A stretch of 33,899 nt of DNA from Pararhodobacter sp. CCB-MM2 (lineage in GTDB: Bacteria; Pseudomonadota; Alphaproteobacteria; Rhodobacterales; Rhodobacteraceae), in NCBI RefSeq assembly GCF_001691415.1, contig NZ_LRRR01000041.1:1-33899 (forward strand). Reading direction: 5' to 3'. A program made the translations under genes and the position numbers. Under the pieces are notes generated by a model that saw only the letters and a program-made list of their open reading frames with translations, was not told the origin of the DNA and searched no databases. Of this stretch, positions 28,564 through 33,899 are shown in pieces; the stretch's first letter is position 1, and each line of letters starts with the position of its first letter.

Positions 28564-30342
28564 ATGCACGCCTATCGCAGCCATACCTGTGCCGATCTCA
28601 ACAAGGCGCATGTCGGCGATACCGTCCGCCTGGCGGGCTGGGTTCACCGCGTCCGCGACCATGGCGGCGTGTTGTTCATCGACCTGCGCGACCATTACGG
28701 CATCACGCAGGTGCTGGCCGACAGCGACAGCCCGGCCTTCAAGGATCTGGAAAAGGTCCGCTCGGAATGGGTGATCTCGATCGAAGGCCGCGTGAAGGCG
28801 CGTGACGAGAGCCTGATCAACACCAAGATCCCGACCGGCGAGATCGAGGTCTACGCGACCGGCCTCACCGTGCTGGGCGAAGCCGGCGAGCTGCCGCTGC
28901 CGGTGTTCGGCGAGCCCGACTACCCCGAGGAGACGCGCCTCACCTACCGCTTCCTCGACCTGCGCCGTGAGACGCTGCACAACAACATGATGCTGCGCTC
29001 GAACGTGGTGCGGTCGATCCGCAACCGCATGTGGGACGCGGGCTTCAACGAATTCCAGACGCCGATCATCACCGCCTCCTCGCCCGAGGGTGCGCGCGAC
29101 TTCCTCGTGCCGTCGCGCCTGCATCCGGGCAAGTTCTACGCGCTGCCGCAGGCGCCGCAGCAATTCAAGCAGCTGATCATGGTCGCGGGCTTCGACCGCT
29201 ACTTCCAGATCGCGCCCTGCTTCCGCGACGAAGACCCGCGCGCCGACCGCTCGCCGACCGATTTCTACCAGCTCGATATCGAGATGTCGTTTGTCGAGCA
29301 GGAAGACGTCTTCAACGCCGTGCAACCGGTGGTTCAAGGCCTGTTCGAGGAATTCGGCAAGGGCAAGAAGGTCGACACCGAATGGCCGCGCATCGCCTAC
29401 AAGGATTCGATGCTGTGGTACGGCTCGGACAAGCCCGACCTGCGCAACCCGATCAAGATGCAGATCGTGTCGGAGCATTTCGCCGGTTCGGGCTTCGCGA
29501 TCTTCGCGAAACTCTTGGAGAACGAAGGTACCGAGATCCGCGCCATTCCCGCGCCGACCGGCGGCTCGCGCAAGTTCTGCGACCGGATGAACAGCTTCGC
29601 CCAGTCGCAGGGCCTGCCCGGCATGGGCTATATCTTCTGGCGCAAGGCCGATAACGGCGAGATGGAAGCCGCGGGTCCGCTGGCCAAGAACATCGGCCCG
29701 GAGCGCACCGAGGCGATCCGCGTCCAGCTGGGTCTGGGCGAGGGCGATGCCGCCTTCTTCCTCGGCGGCAAGCCCGAGCAGTTCGAGGCCGTCGCTGGCC
29801 GCGCCCGCAACGAGATCGGCCGTGAGCTGGGTCTCACCGAGACCGACAGCTTCCGCTTCGCCTGGATCGTCGACTTCCCGATGTACGAGAAGGACCCGGA
29901 AACCGGCAAGATCGACTTCTCGCACAACCCGTTCTCGATGCCGCAGGGTGGTATGGACGCGCTGCTGGGCGACCCGCTGAAGGTCCATGCCTATCAGTAT
30001 GACCTCGCCTGCAACGGCTACGAGCTCATCTCGGGTGGTATCCGCAACCACAAGCCCGAGATCATGTTCAAGGCCTTCGAACTGGCCGGCTATCCGAATT
30101 CGGAAGTCGAGAAGCGCTTCGGCGGCATGGTCAAGGCGTTCCAATACGGCGCCCCGCCGCACGGCGGTTGCGCGGCCGGTATCGACCGTATCGTCATGCT
30201 GCTGGCGGACACCGCGAACATCCGCGAGGTCATCATGTTCCCGATGAACCAGCGCGCCGAAGACCTGATGATGAACGCGCCGTCGGAGCCCACCAACGAA
30301 CAGCTGCGCGAGCTTCGCCTGCGCGTGCTGCCGAAGGAATGA
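28564..30342 (+). CDS. aspS: Aspartyl-tRNA synthetase
   Basis: This class II synthetase charges tRNA-Asp in the cytoplasm. In bacteria without AsnRS it also charges tRNA-Asn for later amidation. From the ATG at 28564 it is 592 aa. The N-terminal anticodon-binding OB domain (RLAGWVHRVRDHGGVLFIDL) covers about residues 1-110. The catalytic core has motif 1 (around VVRSIRNRMWDAGFNEFQTP), motif 2 (YFQIAPCFRDEDPRADRSPT) and motif 3 (GCAAGIDRIVMLLADT, near the C-terminus). The bacterial GAD insertion lies between, about 290-420. A GTG lies directly before the ATG, but the ATG gives the family N-terminus. The stop overlaps the next gene's start (ATGA). Whether it is discriminating cannot be judged without knowing if asnS exists. 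Confidence 0.97.
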   Translation: MHAYRSHTCADLNKAHVGDTVRLAGWVHRVRDHGGVLFIDLRDHYGITQVLADSDSPAFKDLEKVRSEWVISIEGRVKARDESLINTKIPTGEIEVYATGLTVLGEAGELPLPVFGEPDYPEETRLTYRFLDLRRETLHNNMMLRSNVVRSIRNRMWDAGFNEFQTPIITASSPEGARDFLVPSRLHPGKFYALPQAPQQFKQLIMVAGFDRYFQIAPCFRDEDPRADRSPTDFYQLDIEMSFVEQEDVFNAVQPVVQGLFEEFGKGKKVDTEWPRIAYKDSMLWYGSDKPDLRNPIKMQIVSEHFAGSGFAIFAKLLENEGTEIRAIPAPTGGSRKFCDRMNSFAQSQGLPGMGYIFWRKADNGEMEAAGPLAKNIGPERTEAIRVQLGLGEGDAAFFLGGKPEQFEAVAGRARNEIGRELGLTETDSFRFAWIVDFPMYEKDPETGKIDFSHNPFSMPQGGMDALLGDPLKVHAYQYDLACNGYELISGGIRNHKPEIMFKAFELAGYPNSEVEKRFGGMVKAFQYGAPPHGGCAAGIDRIVMLLADTANIREVIMFPMNQRAEDLMMNAPSEPTNEQLRELRLRVLPKE

Positions 30343-30875
30343 GCGCGAGCCTCTCTGCGGCGGACCGCCTCCTGCACGAGGCGGTCCTGTCGCTCGACGG
30401 GGCCTTGATGCGGTTGGACGACATGCTGGGGCGGGTGGCGATGCTGCCCGCCGAGCGCGTTCAGGCCCTGCTGTCGAGCCGTTTCGCGCCCGACATGTTC
30501 ACCTTCGCCCAGCAGGTCCGCAGCGCCGTCGATTTCGCTTTGCGCATGGCGATGCCGCTCTGCGGGTTGGAAGTGCCTGTGCCACCCTCGGCCTCGAACG
30601 ACCTGACCGAGCTGCACGACCGCATCGCCGCCGCCCGCGCCGCGCTGGACTTGCCCGAGAGCGCCTTCGCCGGTGCCGCCGAGCGCCAAGTGACGGAGCG
30701 CGCGGGTTTCGCGGATCTGGAGCTTGACGCCTCGGATTTTGTCCTGCGCTTCGGCCTGCCGAATTTCTGGTTTCACCTGACGACGGCTTATGCCTTGATG
30801 CGCGCCGCCGGGGTCGCGGTCGGCAAGGCCGATATCGACGGTCTGCACGACTACCCGCCCGGCTTCAGTTTCTGA
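30339..30875 (+). CDS. DUF1993 family protein
   Basis: From the ATG at 30339, which overlaps the aspS stop codon as ATGA, this is a 178 aa soluble protein. It matches the DUF1993 plan, a helical bundle related to DinB-like proteins: LDGALMRLDDMLGRVAMLPA, FAPDMFTFAQQVRSAVDFAL, ELHDRIAAARAALDL, and the C-terminal signature FGLPNFWFHLTTAYALMRAA followed by VAVGKADIDG. DUF1993 members have no established function. His157 and nearby acidic residues could form a metal site, but the DinB His triad is not clear. Coupling to aspS is most likely an accident of gene packing. A longer upstream frame lies inside aspS and is not credible. Confidence 0.85.
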   Translation: MSASLSAADRLLHEAVLSLDGALMRLDDMLGRVAMLPAERVQALLSSRFAPDMFTFAQQVRSAVDFALRMAMPLCGLEVPVPPSASNDLTELHDRIAAARAALDLPESAFAGAAERQVTERAGFADLELDASDFVLRFGLPNFWFHLTTAYALMRAAGVAVGKADIDGLHDYPPGFSF

Positions 30876-30903
30876 CCCCCGGCCCTGCCGGAAGGAGAGC
30901 GCC

Positions 30904-31596
30904 ATGACCGATCTGTCCGACTGGACCCCGCCGCAACTGCCGCCCCGCACCGTGATCGCGGGCCGCTATGTCACCCTCGAGCCCCTGTCGCGCGACCATG
31001 CCGCCGAGCTGTTCGCGGCCTATGCCGAGGATGACGGCACGATGTGGGACTACCTGCCCACGGGTCCGTTCAAGGATCTGGGCGGCTATCTCGGTTGGGT
31101 CGATGGCGCGCGGCTGGGCTGGGACCCGATCCATTACGCGATCCGGATGGAGGATGGGCAACTCGGCGGCACGCTGTCCTTGATGCGCATCGACCCGCGC
31201 GCGGGCTCGGCCGAGGCCGGCTGGCTGACCTTCTCCCCCCGTCTGCAGCGCACCCGCGAGGCGACCGAGGCCGTCTACCGCCTAATGGAATGGAGCTTCG
31301 AGGCCGGTTACCGGCGTTTCGAATGGAAATGCAACGCCGCGAACCTGCCCTCGCGCCGCGCGGCGCAGCGGTTCGGCCTCAGCTTCGAGGGCGTCTTCCG
31401 GCAGGCGGGCGTGGTCAAGGGCGCGAACCGCGACACGGCCTGGTACGCGGCGATGGATTTCGAATGGCCGGCGCTGAAGGTCGCGTTCGAGACCTGGCTC
31501 GATCCGTCGAATTTCGACGCGGACGGCCAGCAGAAGCAAAGCCTCGCGGTGCTGACCCGGCCCATCGTCGCGAATACCGATCCGATGGTCGGCTAA
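30904..31596 (+). CDS. GNAT family N-acetyltransferase (RimJ/RimL-like)
   Basis: The 230 aa protein is a GCN5-related acetyltransferase. The start has GGAAGGAG 8-15 bases upstream. The N-terminal strand is RYVTLEPLSRDHAAELFAAY, and the acetyl-CoA site is around LSLMRIDPRAGSAEAGWLTF and PRLQRTREATEAVYRLMEWS. The end has FEWKCNAANLPSRRAAQRFG and LSFEGVFRQAGVVKGANRD, the usual C-terminal pattern of the RimJ/RimL group. Such enzymes acetylate protein N-termini, antibiotics or small amines; the substrate cannot be inferred. It follows the DUF1993 gene by 28 bp and is followed by a bidirectional terminator before the convergent dsbB. Confidence 0.9.
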   Translation: MTDLSDWTPPQLPPRTVIAGRYVTLEPLSRDHAAELFAAYAEDDGTMWDYLPTGPFKDLGGYLGWVDGARLGWDPIHYAIRMEDGQLGGTLSLMRIDPRAGSAEAGWLTFSPRLQRTREATEAVYRLMEWSFEAGYRRFEWKCNAANLPSRRAAQRFGLSFEGVFRQAGVVKGANRDTAWYAAMDFEWPALKVAFETWLDPSNFDADGQQKQSLAVLTRPIVANTDPMVG

Positions 31597-31600
31597 ACGA

Positions 31601-31634
31601 AAACGGCCGCGCCCGGTGACAGGCGCGGCCGTTT
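31601..31634. terminator. Bidirectional terminator between GNAT gene and dsbB
   Basis: A perfect 13 bp stem (AAACGGCCGCGCC at 31601-31613 with GGCGCGGCCGTTT at 31622-31634) with an 8-base loop. The A and T ends give a T tract in both senses. It lies 5 bp after the GNAT gene stop and 19 bp from the end of the convergent dsbB. Confidence 0.85.
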
Positions 31635-31652
31635 CCTTTGATCTGTAGGCGC

Positions 31653-32120
31653 TCAGGCCTTGCGGCGCATCGCGACGATCCACAGGGCCGCCAGCGCGAA
31701 CGAGAAGATCGCGTTCCAGCTGGCCATCGACAGGCCGAGCATTTCCCAGGCGACATCCGTGCACCGCACGACCGGCGCGGCCATGATGGCATCCAGCGCC
31801 GCCGAGGGGCTCAAGGTCGAGATGTCAGCAGTGCCCGAGCAGGCCGTCGGGCCTTCCCACCAGCCGCGCTCGACGCCTGTGTGGAAGATGCCCAAACCGC
31901 CCGACGTTGCTGCCGCCAGCGCGCCAAGCGCCATCAGCAAGCGGTTCGGCACAAAGAACACCAAGATGCCGATGAGCAGGGCGGCCAGATGCGGCCAACG
32001 TTGCTCAATGCACAGCTGGCAGGGCGCAAGGCCCATGCCGTATTGGAAGAACAGAGCCCCGGCGAGCAGCGCTCCCGATCCGAGGCCGGCCAGCGTGGCC
32101 AGCGAAAATTCCCGTTTCAC
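31653..32120 (-). CDS. dsbB: Disulfide bond formation protein B
   Basis: DsbB reoxidises the periplasmic oxidase DsbA and passes electrons to quinone. The 155 aa protein has four membrane segments. The first redox pair is Cys34/Cys37 in MGLAPCQLCIEQRWPH, at the end of helix 1. The second pair is Cys94 (EGPTACSG) and Cys120 (APVVRCTDVAWEMLG), in the long second periplasmic loop. The RWPH pattern after the first pair is typical of DsbB-type proteins in alphaproteobacteria. Its start overlaps the DedA-family gene's stop by 4 bases (ATGA), so the two are probably translated together. With the ccm genes it forms part of this cell's periplasmic thiol chemistry. Confidence 0.95.
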   Translation of the reverse strand: MKREFSLATLAGLGSGALLAGALFFQYGMGLAPCQLCIEQRWPHLAALLIGILVFFVPNRLLMALGALAAATSGGLGIFHTGVERGWWEGPTACSGTADISTLSPSAALDAIMAAPVVRCTDVAWEMLGLSMASWNAIFSFALAALWIVAMRRKA

Positions 32121-32695
32121 AGGTACCTCACCGCGAAAAAACCTCCGGCGAGGAGTACCACGAAGAGCACAGTCATCAAGCCCAGCCGCTTCTCGATGAA
32201 GTCACGAATGGGTGCGCCGAAGAAATGCAGCAGCGCCGCGACGAGGAAGAAGCGTCCCGCCCGCGCGACAATCGAGGTCACGACGAAGGTCAACAGCGGC
32301 AGCCCGGTCCAGCCCGACATGATGGTGATCACCTTGTAGGGGAAGGGCGTCAGCCCCGCGATCAACACCGGCCAGAAGCTGAGGTCGTTGAAGCGGTCGT
32401 TGAATTCCAGCACCGCATCGCCCTTGCCGAGCGCTTCGAGGATCGGGAAGCCCAGCGTGTCGAAGGCCAGGGCGCCGATCGCATAGCCCAGAAGCCCGCC
32501 CAGCACCGACGAGACAGTGGCGACAAAGGCGATCAGGAAGGCGCGGCGGGGCGCGGCGATGATCATCGGGATCATCAGCACATCGGGGGGGATGGGGAAG
32601 AACGAGCTTTCGACGAAGGCGACGATGGCCAGAGCCCAGAGCGCGCGCGGATGGGCCGCCAGCGAGAGGGTCCAGTCGTAGAGCGAGCGCAGCAT
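32117..32695 (-). CDS. DedA/SNARE-associated (VTT-domain) membrane protein
   Basis: From the ATG at 32695, which has CGGAG about 6 bases upstream, this is a 192 aa polytopic protein of the DedA/VTT family (YqaA-like). Visible are AIVAFVESSFFPIPPDVLMI near residues 24-43 (the family's F/Y-P-x-P motif), VSSVLGGLLGYAIGALAFD, and FWPVLIAGLTPFPYKVITIM with the conserved G-x-T/R-x-x-P-x-x-x motif. A reentrant loop pair and a C-terminal membrane helix (LMTVLFVVLLAGGFFAVRYL) follow. Some DedA members flip polyprenyl-phosphate or phospholipids. An ATG 5 codons upstream (32710) is an alternative start. The stop overlaps dsbB by 4 bases. Confidence 0.88.
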   Translation of the reverse strand: MLRSLYDWTLSLAAHPRALWALAIVAFVESSFFPIPPDVLMIPMIIAAPRRAFLIAFVATVSSVLGGLLGYAIGALAFDTLGFPILEALGKGDAVLEFNDRFNDLSFWPVLIAGLTPFPYKVITIMSGWTGLPLLTFVVTSIVARAGRFFLVAALLHFFGAPIRDFIEKRLGLMTVLFVVLLAGGFFAVRYL

Positions 32696-32821
32696 GGGAA
32701 CTCCGGGCATGGGCGGAAGATGCGCGCCTCTGGTGCCCCACCCCGGCTGAGGCGTCAAGCGCGCAGAGCCTCCGATCCCCCGTTGACCCTCCGCCGTTGC
32801 CGCGATAAGCCGCATCTCAGT

Positions 32822-32907
32822 GCCCGAGTGGCGGAACGGTAGACGCAGGGGATTCAAAATCCTCCGCCCTAACGGGTGTGCGAGTTCGAATCTCGCCTCG
32901 GGCACCA
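32822..32907 (+). tRNA. tRNA-Leu (anticodon CAA)
   Basis: The acceptor stem GCCCGAG (32822-32828) pairs with CTCGGGC (32897-32903), followed by discriminator A and an encoded CCA (32905-32907). The anticodon loop TTCAAAA gives CAA at 32855-32857, so it reads UUG. A long variable arm (CCGCCCTAACGGGTGTG region) and the T-loop GTTCGAATC are present, as expected for a class II tRNA-Leu. An integrase gene begins 61 bp downstream, so the gene probably served as an attachment site. Confidence 0.95.
32881..32907 (+). other. Probable attachment site (3' end of tRNA-Leu)
   Basis: Integrases of this type commonly recombine at the T-arm and 3' end of tRNA genes, keeping the tRNA intact at one island end. 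Here the integrase gene begins shortly after the tRNA 3' end and points away from it. The exact core cannot be set, because the other end of the island is outside the window. Confidence 0.4.
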
Positions 32908-32968
32908 ACACTCCCGCTAGTCCATTGATATTCCTCAGCATTGTCTGGAGAATCTGCGGGCGTAGTAC

Positions 32969-33778
32969 ATGGCGGAGAACAAAACAGTCCCTCACTCGTT
33001 CACGAAGGACGGTGTCTATTACTTCGTTCGGCGAATCCCGAGCGACCTAAGGCACCACTACACGTCGCCGAAAATCTCGTATTCGCTGAGAACGCGGTCA
33101 GCTCCGGTCGCGACGTCCAGAGCGGTCCGTGCCGCTCAGAAGTTGGATGAGTATTGGTACCACCTGCGAATCCAGGACGTGGATCTGCCGGGGAAGCACA
33201 TGTTGCGTCGCTTGCAGAGCGAGCAGGGACCAGCAGTACCGTCTCACGGTCAACAGCAAACCGTCGATGCGATCACCCTGTCGGAGGCTGTGGGGATCTA
33301 CCTGCGCCTCAAAGGGGTTGACCGGCCAATTACCTTCCACCGAGCTGCAGAGCGGTCGTGCGGTTATGTGATCGATGTCTGTGGGGATCGACCGATCACG
33401 AATTACACAAAGGCCGACGCGAACGCATTTCGGGATGACCTTATCAAGCGCGGTCTGGCTGGAAGCAGTATTACGCGCGTGTTTGGGACCGTCAGGTCAG
33501 TGATAAACTTCGCGACGAGCGAGGTTGGCATCGATGTGACCAATCCATTCGGGAAGGTCTACTTTGACCGCAACGCGGGTGTCGAAGACCGAGAGCCGGT
33601 CCCTGTCGATGCCATCAGGACTATCCAGGCCGAATGCAAGCGCTTCGATGATGAGCTTCGCTGGCTTGCGGCCTTTGTCTCAGATACCGGGATGCGACTT
33701 GCTGAGGCTGCGGGGGTGGCAATCTCGGATATCGAGCTCGACTGCGAGATCCCACATGTTGTCGTCCAGGAGTGTTGA
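32969..33778 (+). pseudogene. Tyrosine integrase, truncated by an insertion sequence
   Basis: The frame encodes 269 aa of a phage-type site-specific integrase. The N-terminal domain starts with GVYYFVRRIPSDLRHHY (DUF6538-like). The core-binding (SAM-like) domain covers about residues 100-200 (LSEAVGIYLRLKGVDRPITF), and the catalytic domain begins with the first catalytic Arg in FVSDTGMRLAEAAGVAISDI. It ends soon after, at PHVVVQEC, where an insertion sequence end begins at 33773. The His-x-x-Arg and catalytic Tyr boxes are missing, so it should be inactive. The DNA has about 54% GC in sampled parts, with codon use unlike the neighbours, suggesting transfer. It starts 61 bp after tRNA-Leu and would have mobilised the island that lies to its right. 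Confidence 0.88.
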
Positions 33779-33899
33779 TTTCCACCCAGAACTGACCCGG
33801 GAGAGCACTTAGTTTCCATTGAGAATTGACCCATGTGACCCTCCCCGCGACGCAGCTTGCAGCGGGGGATTCCGGAGTGATCCACATGGGACTTTTGAA
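33773..33899 (+). mobile_element. Left end of an IS21-like insertion sequence
   Basis: From TGTTGATTT at 33773 the sequence is unrelated to the integrase. It holds two direct repeats, TTTCCACCCAGAACTGACCC (33779-33798) and TTTCCATTGAGAATTGACCC (33813-33832), 16 of 20 bases identical and 34 bp apart. Multiple short terminal repeats and a TGT end are typical of the IS21 family. A stem CCCCGC/GCGGGG (33843-33867) follows, then the start of a gene. The element continues past the window edge. Confidence 0.7.
33886..33899 (+). CDS. Probable transposase (IstA-type) start, partial
   Basis: GGAG at 33874-33877 lies 8 bases before an ATG at 33886 that opens MGLL and runs off the window. A GTG at 33877 is in the same frame. 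The position just inside an IS21-like end is where istA, the transposase gene, is expected. With only four codons the call rests on context. Confidence 0.4.

Noticed and set aside
28354..30162. A 602-codon minus-strand open frame opposite aspS
   Set aside because: It is an antisense shadow of aspS.
33559..33887. Short minus-strand frames across the integrase/IS junction
   Set aside because: They cross the junction of two unrelated sequences and are antisense to the integrase.

Overview
The window looks like chromosomal DNA of a Rhodobacteraceae-type alphaproteobacterium. The genes are GC-rich, the housekeeping proteins read as alphaproteobacterial, and the intergenic regions carry a GC-rich hairpin module that I associate with this family. 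I made no database comparison, so the assignment rests on recognised protein motifs and gene order. About 35 genes are supported, most packed tightly with 1-4 bp stop/start overlaps.

Layout. (1) 224-3906: xseA (minus) diverges from purD-recO (plus), all DNA repair and purine synthesis. (2) 3916-6140: two tandem Lrp/AsnC regulators (minus) diverge from ilvC (plus), suggesting local control of branched-chain amino acid synthesis. (3) 6385-12613: valS, an enolase-superfamily sugar-acid dehydratase-like gene, and lepA, all on the plus strand. (4) 12585-14934, minus strand: an AI-2E-type membrane protein, two very small single-pass membrane proteins (one of 48 aa with a GTG start), and a REP-associated transposase (RAYT) whose own coding region carries REP-like palindromes. 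(5) 15019-18441, minus strand: cytochrome c maturation genes ccmA-ccmB-ccmC-ccmD-ccmG followed by a DUF1638 gene. (6) 18597-25445, minus strand: a polar amino acid/amine ABC importer (ATPase, binding protein, two permeases) followed by two glutamine synthetase-like ligases flanking a class I glutamine amidotransferase. This is probably one operon for uptake and gamma-glutamylation or de-glutamylation of an amine. (7) 25528-28460: a rhomboid protease, an exopolysaccharide sugar transferase, and a divergent ExeA-like AAA ATPase across a 494 bp, relatively AT-rich intergenic region. (8) 28564-31596: aspS, a DUF1993 gene and a GNAT acetyltransferase. (9) 31653-32695, minus strand: dsbB and a DedA-family gene. 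(10) 32822-33899: tRNA-Leu(CAA), then a phage-type tyrosine integrase gene cut short by the left end of an IS21-like insertion sequence. This is the start of a genomic island, with lower GC than the rest.

The most unusual items are the RAYT gene with palindromes in its reading frame, the two adjacent small membrane proteins that share a C-x11-C tail, the two-ligase/amidotransferase/ABC cluster, a compositionally distinct insert in valS, and the tRNA-Leu island junction. No CRISPR array, rRNA or riboswitch was recognised.
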